Shown here: one piece after another, positions 1-8,566 of the stretch
Numbering within the stretch: position 1 is the stretch's first letter
Layout: every line of letters starts with the position of its first letter
NCBI GenBank assembly: GCA_964389805.1
Contig: CAYMFU010000154.1
Span: 12,931-76,930, forward strand
From: JAGTVG01 sp964389805
Lineage (GTDB): Bacteria > Bacteroidota > Bacteroidia > Cytophagales > Cyclobacteriaceae
Reading direction: 5' to 3'
DNA: 64,000 bases
Made by a program: the position numbers and the translations under genes
The notes under the pieces: generated by a model
What the model was told of the DNA's origin: nothing
Database searches by the model: none
What the model saw: the letters and a program-made list of their open reading frames with translations, nothing else

Positions 1-551
1 GGGATTTATTTAACTGTCATGGTACATTTTATGAATTACCAGCTGAAAATGCAGATGGATTTGCGAAGATCCGGCCTATCGCGTCACATAATTTCAGGAT
101 CCACGATTATGCCTCTTACCGGGGTATGTTAATAATGACAGGGATCAATCCCCAGGCTGGCAGAGGAAATCCACATATAATAGTTTCTGAAGACGAGCAA
201 GCAGCTGTCTGGGCGGGGGTCATCGATGATTTGTGGTCCATGGGTAAACCGAGGGGGATAGGAGGTCCCTGGTCAGATAGCCTGGTAAAAGCCGGTATCC
301 CATCAGACCCTTATTTGATTGGATTTTATGATAATAAGCAACTGACACTCAGTCATTCAGGCAATGAATCAGTTTTATTTACCCTCGAAGTAGATCCTTC
401 CGGGCATGGTCCCTGGATGCGATTTATGGAAATTATGGTAGGCCCAAATGAGACATTTAAATATCAATTCCAGGATAATTTCCAGGCCAGATGGATCAGG
501 TTCATCTCAGGCCAGGATTGCAAAGCCACTGCAAGGTTGATATATAATTAA
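1..551 (+). CDS. 3' end of a secreted/propeller-type hypothetical protein (5' truncated by window edge)
   Basis: The reading frame is open from the first bases of the window to the TAA at 549-551, so the gene starts outside and the methionine at 126 is internal. About 182 residues are visible. They contain HNFRIHDYASYRG, then GKPRGIGGPW and DPYLIGFYD, and end in a strand-rich tail (WIRFISGQDCKATARLIYN). This resembles the C-terminus of large uncharacterised secreted or propeller proteins found in Bacteroidota and Planctomycetes; that is a memory of the family, not a search result. No catalytic motif is visible and I assign no function. A hairpin follows the stop. Confidence 0.7.
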   Translation, partial: DLFNCHGTFYELPAENADGFAKIRPIASHNFRIHDYASYRGMLIMTGINPQAGRGNPHIIVSEDEQAAVWAGVIDDLWSMGKPRGIGGPWSDSLVKAGIPSDPYLIGFYDNKQLTLSHSGNESVLFTLEVDPSGHGPWMRFMEIMVGPNETFKYQFQDNFQARWIRFISGQDCKATARLIYN

Positions 552-580
552 TGTAATTATCTGAATAACAGTTATTTGGT

Positions 581-606
581 CATGGAATGTCATTGGTATT
601 CCATGG
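581..606 (+). terminator. probable intrinsic terminator after the left-edge gene
   Basis: CATGGAAT at 581-588 pairs with ATTCCATG at 598-605 around a 9-nt loop. The T-rich stretch (TTTTCTTTTTT) begins only about 12 nt further on, so it is not a textbook terminator. It lies between two convergent genes. Confidence 0.4.
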
Positions 607-670
607 GGATTGCAATTGTTTTCTTTTTTAGAGAAAGTATTCTTGAGATTTTTTGTGAATTTCAATTCAT

Positions 671-2152
671 TTAAAAGAAATAGGAATAATATCCCTTTAC
701 ACCATCTTTACTGACGCCTTCGACATATACACGGCCCCGGATTTTCACCAGTATATCAACGAGCGATTCAGCATCTTTGATAGGGACTTTATTAATATGG
801 GTAACGATAAATCCTTCTTCAATACTAAGACGCTTAATAAATCCGCTTCTGATTTTCGTTATTCTTACCCCGTAATCGATCTTCAGAAGGTTCCGTTCTA
901 CCTTTGGAACCACTTCAAAATCAGCACCCAGTCTTCTACTTGTGTAGATCTCCCGGGTAATAATTTCAGTAGTTCCCTGAACATTGGTCAAAGTAATTTG
1001 TGTGTTATCAGTTCTGTTACCTCTTTTGTACAATACATCCATGCGGTCACCGGGGGAATGATAACTGATCACTTCTTCATATTCGCCCTTTGAATTGATA
1101 TCCTGATCATTTAGCCTTACAATGATGTCACCTTCTTTCAGGCCACCCTTGTCGGCGGCACCTCCCTGTTGCAGGTTCTGAATGATTACGCCATTCCAGT
1201 TGTCAAGTTCAAGTTCCTCACCCAGTTGCTGATCAATGTCGGACATTTCTGCCCCTACAAAAGCCTTTTGGACTTCCTTATATTTGATCAGGTCTTCAAC
1301 AATTTTTGAAACGATATCCACAGGGACTGCAAATCCATATCCTGCATAAGAACCGGTTTTTGAAAGAATGGCCGTATTGATACCCACAAGCTCACCCTTT
1401 ATATTGACCAGAGCCCCACCACTGTTACCAGGATTAATTGCAGCATCCGTCTGAATAAAGGATTCAATTGGAAAATTAGCCCTTAAAATATTGATCTGCC
1501 TGCCTTTTGCACTCACAATACCTGCTGTGACAGTTGATGTCAGGTTAAATGGATTCCCAACAGCCAGGACCCACTCGCCCACTTCAAGGTCACGCGAGCG
1601 GCCAATCTTGATATTGGGAAGATCATTCCCATCAATTTTCAAGATAGCCAGGTCTGTGGAGGGATCTGATCCAATCAACTCCGCATTATAAGTACGTTTT
1701 TCATGAATGACCTCGATCGCATCAGCATTCTGGATCACATGGTTGTTGGTAACCACGTATCCATCTGAAGTATAAATAACACCGGACCCGGTACTGATAA
1801 AAGATTGGCTTTGCCTTTCCCCAAAGAACCATTCCAGGAAAGTGTTGCTGTATTCCCGTTCCATCACTGTCTTAATATACACTACACTGGAGGTGGATTG
1901 ACGGGAGGCGTCCGTAAAAGACTCACTCAGGACATCCAGCCGACTTAATGAGGGAGAATCCGGGGTGCTTGACTCCCTTACTTCAGATTCCTTCGACGGT
2001 TCAATATAGTTTGATACCAGTATTTCCTGAGGTATATCAATCTGGTTCTCATTTGAAGCAACCAAATCGGGTTTTAAAATATAGAAGAATGTAGCCGCCC
2101 CTAAGAGACCCGCGATGTATCCTGTGAAAATGATGATCAGAACTTTTTTCAT
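671..2152 (-). CDS. HtrA/DegP-family trypsin-like serine protease with PDZ domain
   Basis: A periplasmic, membrane-anchored protease for misfolded envelope proteins. Residues 5-26 form a single hydrophobic anchor or signal. The catalytic triad is complete: His138 in TNNHVI, Asp167 in STDLAIL and Ser244 in PGNSGGAL. A PDZ domain follows at about 297-390. The last 90 residues (about 400-493) look like a second, degenerate PDZ; this part is less certain. The length of 493 aa fits Bacteroidota Do-type proteases. It ends tail-to-tail with the left-edge gene. The ATG start directly precedes the Lys-Lys signal region. I give no symbol because degP, degQ and degS cannot be told apart here. Confidence 0.93.
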   Translation of the reverse strand: MKKVLIIIFTGYIAGLLGAATFFYILKPDLVASNENQIDIPQEILVSNYIEPSKESEVRESSTPDSPSLSRLDVLSESFTDASRQSTSSVVYIKTVMEREYSNTFLEWFFGERQSQSFISTGSGVIYTSDGYVVTNNHVIQNADAIEVIHEKRTYNAELIGSDPSTDLAILKIDGNDLPNIKIGRSRDLEVGEWVLAVGNPFNLTSTVTAGIVSAKGRQINILRANFPIESFIQTDAAINPGNSGGALVNIKGELVGINTAILSKTGSYAGYGFAVPVDIVSKIVEDLIKYKEVQKAFVGAEMSDIDQQLGEELELDNWNGVIIQNLQQGGAADKGGLKEGDIIVRLNDQDINSKGEYEEVISYHSPGDRMDVLYKRGNRTDNTQITLTNVQGTTEIITREIYTSRRLGADFEVVPKVERNLLKIDYGVRITKIRSGFIKRLSIEEGFIVTHINKVPIKDAESLVDILVKIRGRVYVEGVSKDGVKGYYSYFF

Positions 2153-2349
2153 TTAATTAATATTATACTATAAATTTATTAAAAATCGATTTTAATAAAT
2201 ACATCCTTTGTTTGTTTGCAGCAGGATTATATTTTCTCAATGGATCCTGCCGATCCCGGCTATCCACTCAATTGAACAGCAAATAAGATACCTTTTTTGT
2301 ATTGTCAGGTAAAATATGCACTTTTTAAGACAGAATGACTGTTATTTAT

Positions 2350-2357
2350 TACTTTTG
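2350..2357 (+). promoter_or_regulatory. Bacteroidota -7 element (TACTTTTG) before the GH3-dxr-rseP operon
   Basis: TACTTTTG matches the Bacteroidota -7 consensus TAnnTTTG exactly. I see no TTG at the expected -33 distance, so support is partial. Transcription would begin about 6-8 nt downstream, at or next to the ATG at 2364, giving a leaderless or nearly leaderless message. Confidence 0.45.
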
Positions 2358-2363
2358 CACGTC

Positions 2364-3863
2364 ATGGGTGTCAGATCAATACTAAGTAAACCTATTGCCT
2401 CTTATGTTTTTTCTCAACAGAGGAAATGGATGAATAATCCAGGTAAATACCAGGATGCCCAGTTTAGGAAATTGATCAGTAGGGCAAAATCAACTATTTT
2501 CGGACTTGACCATGATTTCCCTTCCATTAATACCTACGAAGATTTTAAGGAGCGTGTTCCTGTCCGGGATTATGAAGGCCTATCCGGCTATATAAAGAAA
2601 GTTGTCGCGGGGGATAAAGATATATTATGGCCGGGGAAGCCAATCTATTTTGCCAAAACTTCTGGCACTACAAGTGGGACCAAGTATATACCCATTACAC
2701 GGGAATCTATACCGAACCATATCAATGGTGCCCGTGATGCGCTCCTGAACTATATTTACGAAACAGGAAAAGGAAAATTCCTGGACGGCAAATTAATATT
2801 TCTTTCCGGAAGCCCTGTGCTTGAAGAAAAAAATGGAATAAAAACTGGCAGGTTGTCCGGTATTTCGAATCACTTTGTGCCTGGGTATTTGAGATCAAAT
2901 CAAATGCCTTCTTATGAAACCAATTGCATTGAGGATTGGGAGATGAAGGTGGACCGAATTATTGATGAGACTCTTAAAAAGAACATGACCCTTATATCCG
3001 GTATACCACCCTGGGTGCAAATGTACTTCGATAGAATTATTGAAAGGACGGGTAAAAGGATCAAAGATGTATTCCCTGATTTTTCATTATTCGTTTACGG
3101 AGGGGTTAATTTCGAGCCATATAGAAAAAAATTATATGATTCAATAGGAACCGATATTGATTCCATAGAATTATTCCCAGCCTCAGAAGGTTTTTTTGCT
3201 TTTCAGAATGAACAAAATGATCCCTCCATGCTGCTTATTCAAAATGCAGGGTTATTTTACGAATTCATACCGGCAGATGAATTTTATAATGAAAATCCAA
3301 CACGACTGAAAATAGATCAGGTTGAAATCGGGGTGAATTATGCCATGGTCATTAGCAGTAATGCAGGATTGTGGGCATATTCCCTGGGCGATACCATAAA
3401 GTTTACCTCCCTGAATCCCCCAAAACTGTTATTTACAGGCCGTACCAAGCATTTCATCTCAGCGTTCGGAGAGCACGTGATCGGAGAGGAAGTTGAGAAG
3501 TCAATGCAACATGCTATGCATTTGTATGGAGAAGTCGAATTGGTAGAATTCACGGTAGCTCCACAAGTAAATCCAAAGGAAGGATTACCTTTACATGAAT
3601 GGTATGTTGAGTTTTCAAAACCACCTATAAAGATTGAGGCTTTTGAAAGGTCTTTGGATAAAAAACTTCAGGAATTGAATTCATATTATTTTGACCTGGT
3701 CTCAGGAGCTATTTTAAAACCCTTAAAAGTAAAACCGTTAAGGCAGGGCGCATTTCAGGAATTCATGAAATCCCAGGGTAAGCTTGGTGGGCAGAATAAG
3801 GTTCCCAGGCTATCCAATGAAAGAACCATTGCCGATGAACTTGAAAAATTCGTGATCAATTAA
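2364..3863 (+). CDS. GH3 auxin-responsive-promoter family protein (acyl-adenylate/amido-synthetase fold)
   Basis: A member of the ANL-like GH3 family, which in plants joins amino acids to acyl acids through an acyl-adenylate; the bacterial substrate is unknown. Visible motifs are the phosphate-binding KTSGTTSGTKYIPIT, then FVYGGVNFEPYR, ELFPASEGFF, YSLGDTIKFTSL and the C-terminal GRTKHFISAFGEHVIGEEVE hinge. I place the start at the ATG at 2364 (MGVRSILSKP, 499 aa). The in-frame ATG at 2316 lies upstream of the consensus -7 element at 2350, which would not fit a start there. The stop is 3 nt before the dxr start, so the two genes are probably cotranscribed. Confidence 0.88.
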   Translation: MGVRSILSKPIASYVFSQQRKWMNNPGKYQDAQFRKLISRAKSTIFGLDHDFPSINTYEDFKERVPVRDYEGLSGYIKKVVAGDKDILWPGKPIYFAKTSGTTSGTKYIPITRESIPNHINGARDALLNYIYETGKGKFLDGKLIFLSGSPVLEEKNGIKTGRLSGISNHFVPGYLRSNQMPSYETNCIEDWEMKVDRIIDETLKKNMTLISGIPPWVQMYFDRIIERTGKRIKDVFPDFSLFVYGGVNFEPYRKKLYDSIGTDIDSIELFPASEGFFAFQNEQNDPSMLLIQNAGLFYEFIPADEFYNENPTRLKIDQVEIGVNYAMVISSNAGLWAYSLGDTIKFTSLNPPKLLFTGRTKHFISAFGEHVIGEEVEKSMQHAMHLYGEVELVEFTVAPQVNPKEGLPLHEWYVEFSKPPIKIEAFERSLDKKLQELNSYYFDLVSGAILKPLKVKPLRQGAFQEFMKSQGKLGGQNKVPRLSNERTIADELEKFVIN

Positions 3864-3866
3864 TTT

Positions 3867-5027
3867 TTGGATATCAACCACAAACATATAGCTATTATGG
3901 GATCCACCGGATCCATTGGCACTCAAGCCCTGGAGGTCATAATGGAGCATCCCGATAATTTTGTGGTTGAAGTGCTTACTGCATACAATAATGCAGATCT
4001 TCTTATTCAACAGGCCTTAGAGCATCAACCCAATGCTGTAGTTGTGGGGAACGATCAGAAATACGATTATGTCAATAAAGCACTTTCTTCCGAAAATATA
4101 AAAGTATATGCCGGGCAGGAAGCCATCGACTCTGTAGTTGAAATGGATTCAGTCGATATTGTCCTTGCTGCCATGGTTGGATTTTCCGGATTGAGCTCTA
4201 CTGTGAGATCAATTAATGCAGGCAAGCAAATAGCCCTGGCTAATAAAGAAACACTGGTTGTCGCTGGAGAATACATTACAAAACTGGCAAGTGAGAAAGG
4301 TGTAAATATTTATCCTGTTGATTCGGAACATTCAGCTATATTTCAGTGTTTGGTTGGTGAATTTCATAACCGGATCGAACGAATTATTTTGACTGCATCC
4401 GGCGGACCTTTCAGAGGAAAATCGAAGGATGATCTTATAAATGTTGGAAAGACAGAAGCATTGAATCATCCAAACTGGGATATGGGGGCAAAAATTACCA
4501 TAGATTCCGCTACATTGATGAACAAAGGACTTGAAGTAATTGAAGCCAGATGGCTTTTCAATCTGAAACAAGATCAGATAGATGTTGTCGTTCATCCTCA
4601 GTCTATAATTCATTCTATGATTGAATTTGAAGATGGGTCGATTAAGGCTCAAATGGGCCTCCCGGATATGCGAATTCCAATACAATTTGCATTATCTTAT
4701 CCAAATCGTTTGAAATCTACCTTTCCAGGATTTAGTTTTGCAGATTATCCGACCTTGAATTTTGAAAAACCGGATATGGATACGTTTCGCAGTCTGGCAT
4801 TGGCTTATGAAGCTTTAAAAAAAGGTGGAAATGTTCCCTGTATATTGAATGCAGCCAACGAAATTGCTGTTGATGCGTTTTTAAAGGATAAAATAAGTTT
4901 TCTTCAGATCCCGGATCTAATTGAAGGATGCTTGAGCAAAGCACCTTTTATTTTGACTCCCGGCATTGAAGATTATTTTGAAACTGATAAAGAAACAAGA
5001 ATTTTAGCTAAAGAAATTATTAAGTAA
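3867..5027 (+). CDS. dxr: 1-deoxy-D-xylulose 5-phosphate reductoisomerase
   Basis: Converts DXP to MEP with NADPH, the committed step of the non-mevalonate isoprenoid pathway, in the cytoplasm. The NADPH-binding GSTGSIG is at residues 12-18. Metal ligands are Asp152 and Glu154 in PVDSEHSAIFQ, and SGGPFRG and NHPNWDMGAKITIDSATLMNKGLE form the rest of the active site. The length of 386 aa is normal. The start is a TTG 3 nt after the upstream stop. The only nearby ATG (3897) would cut off the first strand of the Rossmann fold, so TTG is preferred. The gene overlaps rseP by one base (TAATG). Confidence 0.96.
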   Translation: MDINHKHIAIMGSTGSIGTQALEVIMEHPDNFVVEVLTAYNNADLLIQQALEHQPNAVVVGNDQKYDYVNKALSSENIKVYAGQEAIDSVVEMDSVDIVLAAMVGFSGLSSTVRSINAGKQIALANKETLVVAGEYITKLASEKGVNIYPVDSEHSAIFQCLVGEFHNRIERIILTASGGPFRGKSKDDLINVGKTEALNHPNWDMGAKITIDSATLMNKGLEVIEARWLFNLKQDQIDVVVHPQSIIHSMIEFEDGSIKAQMGLPDMRIPIQFALSYPNRLKSTFPGFSFADYPTLNFEKPDMDTFRSLALAYEALKKGGNVPCILNAANEIAVDAFLKDKISFLQIPDLIEGCLSKAPFILTPGIEDYFETDKETRILAKEIIK

Positions 5028-6352
5028 TGGATATATTGATTATGGCGGCTCAGATGATATTGGGCCTTTCGATTTTAGTGGGATTGCATGAATTCGGACA
5101 TTTATTGGCCGCCAAAGCATTCGGAATGAGGGTTGAACAATATTCGATCGGATTCCCTCCAAAGATCTTCTCCTTTAAATATGGTGAAACAGTGTATTCG
5201 ATCGGTGCCATTCCGCTTGGTGGATTTGTAAAGATCTCCGGGATGATCGATGAATCCCTGGACCTTGAAAAGATGAAGGAAGAACCCGAACCCTGGGAAT
5301 TCAGGGCAAAACCTGCCTGGCAGAGGCTGATCGTGATGATGGGAGGGATTATCGTGAATGTGATTACTGGGGTTATAATCTTCATCATAATAGTCTACAC
5401 TTATGGAGAGAGAAATATAACTAAGGAAGAACTCAATAAAAACGGAATCTATGCTCATGAGCTGGCTCAGGAACTTGGACTAAAGACAGGGGACAGGATA
5501 ATTGAAATTAATGGCGAGGATTATCAGTTCTATGATGATATAAAGAGTGCCGATGTTTTGCTGGCGGATAATGCCTATTATACGGTTGACCGGGATGGAG
5601 AGATCTTTGACATACCCATTCCTTCTAATTTCCTGGAGAAATTTTCGCCTCGTAAGAACCGGGATGTAAGTTTTATTGATTTCATCAGTACTTTCTCAGT
5701 TGGTAAGATCGAAAAAAACATGGGCGCAGCAGCCGGGGGATTAATGGAAGGTGACCGCATAGTAAGTGTTGATGGGGTTCCGGTTAAATATTTTCATGAA
5801 TTTAAGGAGGTGGCTGAAAGCCTCAAAGGAAAGACGGCACATTTTATAGTAACGCGCAATGAGCAACCTGTAGAACTCGATATTGCCATTTCAGAGGAAG
5901 GGAAGGCTGGCTTTATAAGCATTCAGGATATAGAATTCACCATGAAGCATTACTCCTTTCTTGAAGCAATCCCGAGAGGAACCAAGGATGCTTTTAATAT
6001 TGTCTTCATTAATATAAAGGCTTTTGGTAAAATATTTTCGGGTGACCTCAACTTCAGCGAATCTGTATCAGGACCTATTGGTATTGCCAAAATATTTGGA
6101 GGGACCTGGAACTGGCCTCGGTTCTGGCACCTTGTAGGTCTCTTATCCATGATCCTGGCATTCATGAATTTCCTGCCCATTCCGGCTTTGGATGGAGGAC
6201 ATGTGATGTTTCTTACTTTTGAGATCGTTTCAGGTCATAAACCATCGGATAAATTTATGGAAGTAGCTCAGAAAGTAGGCATGGTTATTCTCCTGGGATT
6301 GATGGTATTTGTGATATTCAATGATATATTTAAGGAAATAATAGATAAATAA
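5027..6352 (+). CDS. rseP: RseP/YaeL-type intramembrane site-2 zinc metalloprotease
   Basis: An M50B intramembrane protease that in characterised bacteria cleaves anti-sigma factors and signal peptide remnants. The zinc motif HEFGH is at residues 21-25 in the first membrane helix, and the third ligand region NFLPIPALDGGH is near residue 389. Between them are two PDZ-like segments (about 140-195 and 225-300). Further membrane helices lie near 105-125, 365-385 and 410-432. At 441 aa it is of usual length. Translation is coupled to dxr, an arrangement common in Bacteroidota. The stop abuts the stop of the next, convergent gene. Confidence 0.95.
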   Translation: MDILIMAAQMILGLSILVGLHEFGHLLAAKAFGMRVEQYSIGFPPKIFSFKYGETVYSIGAIPLGGFVKISGMIDESLDLEKMKEEPEPWEFRAKPAWQRLIVMMGGIIVNVITGVIIFIIIVYTYGERNITKEELNKNGIYAHELAQELGLKTGDRIIEINGEDYQFYDDIKSADVLLADNAYYTVDRDGEIFDIPIPSNFLEKFSPRKNRDVSFIDFISTFSVGKIEKNMGAAAGGLMEGDRIVSVDGVPVKYFHEFKEVAESLKGKTAHFIVTRNEQPVELDIAISEEGKAGFISIQDIEFTMKHYSFLEAIPRGTKDAFNIVFINIKAFGKIFSGDLNFSESVSGPIGIAKIFGGTWNWPRFWHLVGLLSMILAFMNFLPIPALDGGHVMFLTFEIVSGHKPSDKFMEVAQKVGMVILLGLMVFVIFNDIFKEIIDK

Positions 6353-8380
6353 CTACCAGTCCTTAACATCTTCCATCTGTTCGAGCATACGCATTTCCTC
6401 CAGCTCTTTTAAGCTGGGTCTATAGAGCTCGAATTCAACACGCCGGTTCAGTTGACGGTCTTCTTCCGTGATCTCCTCAACGATGGGATCCGAACTACCG
6501 TATCCTTCTGCATCAACCCTGGCCCTGGGTACATTCCCAAAATAGATGATATATTCCATAATGGCCTCAGCACGATCCTTTGATAACTGTAAGTTATATT
6601 CCGGTGTTCCATAGGAATCTGTATGCCCGGAGATCCTGAGTTTGAAATCAGGGTTATCTAATAGGAACCGGGAGACTTTATCGAGGTCATAGAACATAGT
6701 TGGCTTGATTTCAGCACTTTCCAGGTCAAATTCGATGGACTTGAACTTCATCCTCGAGGAGATGGCCTTAGTATATTTATTTATCTCCATATTCCCAACC
6801 AGCGTAAAGAATTCTTCAATCCTGAAAAACTCACTACTCTGTATGATTAACAGGTAGCGGTTATTATTGATCAGATTAAATTCAAACGTACCTTGAGGAC
6901 TCAATTTTTTCGGGGCTACCTCGATTCCGTTCTCCAGATCGATAACAGTTACAATACCTTCGGCAAAAGGATCCTGGGTTTCAATATCGTAGATTGATCC
7001 ATATAACTTAGCGACAGCACCCGGTTGGGCCTCCATGGGTAGAGGGAAAGAATAGAGGTCCAGGTTCGCCATATCGTTTTCAATACTTTTTGCATAAAAA
7101 AGATATTCTGAGTTGGCATCGATGGTAAAGTAAAATTCCGATCCTTCACCATTGATCAGCGGGCCTATATTGACAGGTTCACCCCAGAACCGACCATAGC
7201 GATAGGATTTATAGATATCGAATTCACCAAAATTCAGAAGATGCCCATTAGAACTGAAATAAAGGACGTCATAAGTAGGGTGAAAGAATGGGCTCACCTC
7301 GTTATTCCTTGTATTCACGTATGGACCCGCATTTTGAGCTCCGGACCATTTGCCTTTTTTATCTTTATATGTAAAGTATATGTCAGCCATGCCAAAACCA
7401 CCAATACGGTCAGAAGAAAAATACAGAGTGTCACCGGAATGGCTCAATGAAGGGTGAGAGTCCCATGAATTACTGTTAATATGCGAACCCAGGTTTTGAA
7501 TATTCCCCCAGGTGCCATCCTCCTGTAGGCTGGCCACAAATAGATCGCAATTTCCATACGTATCAGGTGCATCGCATCGTGCAAAAAAGAGGGTTCTACC
7601 ATCTTTACTGATGCATGCGGATCCTTCATTGAAAATTGAATTGACTTCCGTAAGAGGTTCTGCTTCGTACCAGCCGTCTTCATCTTTCTTGCTGATAAAA
7701 ATATCTTCATTACGCCTGTAATCCAGCGGGGCCACTTCAGTTTCAAATCTTCTGGAAGTAAAGATCAAGACAGAATCATTTACATTTAGCGAAGGCCCAT
7801 AGTCGGAATGCCTGGAATTAATCAGGTGACCCATATTGATCAATACCCCTCTCGGAGGGATCAGGGTATCTACATCTGCACGGTAATCTACCAGTTCATA
7901 GTAGTAATCTATTGAAACATACTGATCCCTTTCATAGCCAGCCACAGAGTCGAAATGCTGTGTTATCTGTTCCAGGTCAATATCCTGTCTTGAATGCTTA
8001 AGAACCAGTTTATATAAATCGATAGACTCTGCCTTTTTCCCCAGTTGTTCAGATAGTTGGCCAAGTTCCCAGATCATTTTCGTGTCGTTATAAAAATTTT
8101 GTACTCCAAAATTGGAAACATATTCATATAGTGATTCATAATATTTCAAAGGATCGGCCGATCGGGAATTTTCATTAACAATATTCAGCTTCTTTTTGTG
8201 ATAGTAATAAGGGATCTGATTTATATTCGGAAAATCAATAAAGGGTTTTATCTTCGTGATAGGACTGGTCTTGATTATAGTCGAATCCTCTTCGGAATTT
8301 ATGTTGTTCTGTCCAAATAGAACCTGACACGTCAGTGTCATAATTACCACAAGTAGCGTTATTGTCTTTTTTGGGATCAT
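6353..8380 (-). CDS. PorE-like envelope protein: TPR, five-bladed PD40 propeller, CRD-like domain and OmpA C-terminus
   Basis: The signal peptide spans residues 1-23. A TPR-like helical pair follows at about 80-150. Five propeller repeats with the pattern (S/H)xxG-xLYFSS are visible: DSVLIFTSRR, GRTLFFARC, GDTLYFSSDR, YDVLYFSSNG and SEYLFYAKS. A carboxypeptidase-regulatory-like sandwich lies at about 455-520 and an OmpA peptidoglycan-binding domain (SGHTDSYGTPEYN, LNRRVEF) at about 550-660. This order is that of PorE, a type IX secretion component that anchors to peptidoglycan in Porphyromonas. Related proteins with the same order may have other roles, so the T9SS assignment is an inference. 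It is convergent with rseP, with zero bases between the stops. Confidence 0.83.
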   Translation of the reverse strand: MIPKKTITLLVVIMTLTCQVLFGQNNINSEEDSTIIKTSPITKIKPFIDFPNINQIPYYYHKKKLNIVNENSRSADPLKYYESLYEYVSNFGVQNFYNDTKMIWELGQLSEQLGKKAESIDLYKLVLKHSRQDIDLEQITQHFDSVAGYERDQYVSIDYYYELVDYRADVDTLIPPRGVLINMGHLINSRHSDYGPSLNVNDSVLIFTSRRFETEVAPLDYRRNEDIFISKKDEDGWYEAEPLTEVNSIFNEGSACISKDGRTLFFARCDAPDTYGNCDLFVASLQEDGTWGNIQNLGSHINSNSWDSHPSLSHSGDTLYFSSDRIGGFGMADIYFTYKDKKGKWSGAQNAGPYVNTRNNEVSPFFHPTYDVLYFSSNGHLLNFGEFDIYKSYRYGRFWGEPVNIGPLINGEGSEFYFTIDANSEYLFYAKSIENDMANLDLYSFPLPMEAQPGAVAKLYGSIYDIETQDPFAEGIVTVIDLENGIEVAPKKLSPQGTFEFNLINNNRYLLIIQSSEFFRIEEFFTLVGNMEINKYTKAISSRMKFKSIEFDLESAEIKPTMFYDLDKVSRFLLDNPDFKLRISGHTDSYGTPEYNLQLSKDRAEAIMEYIIYFGNVPRARVDAEGYGSSDPIVEEITEEDRQLNRRVEFELYRPSLKELEEMRMLEQMEDVKDW

Positions 8381-8566
8381 GAATTAATAATTCCGAAAAA
8401 TCACTAATAAAACGTGAATTTCACAATTTATGTTGTAAATTTATTTAGTTCAGACGTTATTAATTTAATATTCCCCCACTTTGGCACAAGTATTGAGTAT
8501 TTACAGCGATTCATAAAAAAGTATTAAATATAAAAAAGGTGACAGTTTGTCATTACAGGGACGGAT

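Noticed and set aside
2316..2363. Upstream ATG of the GH3 gene as its start
   Set aside because: The consensus -7 element lies downstream of it, and the extra 16 residues do not match the family start.
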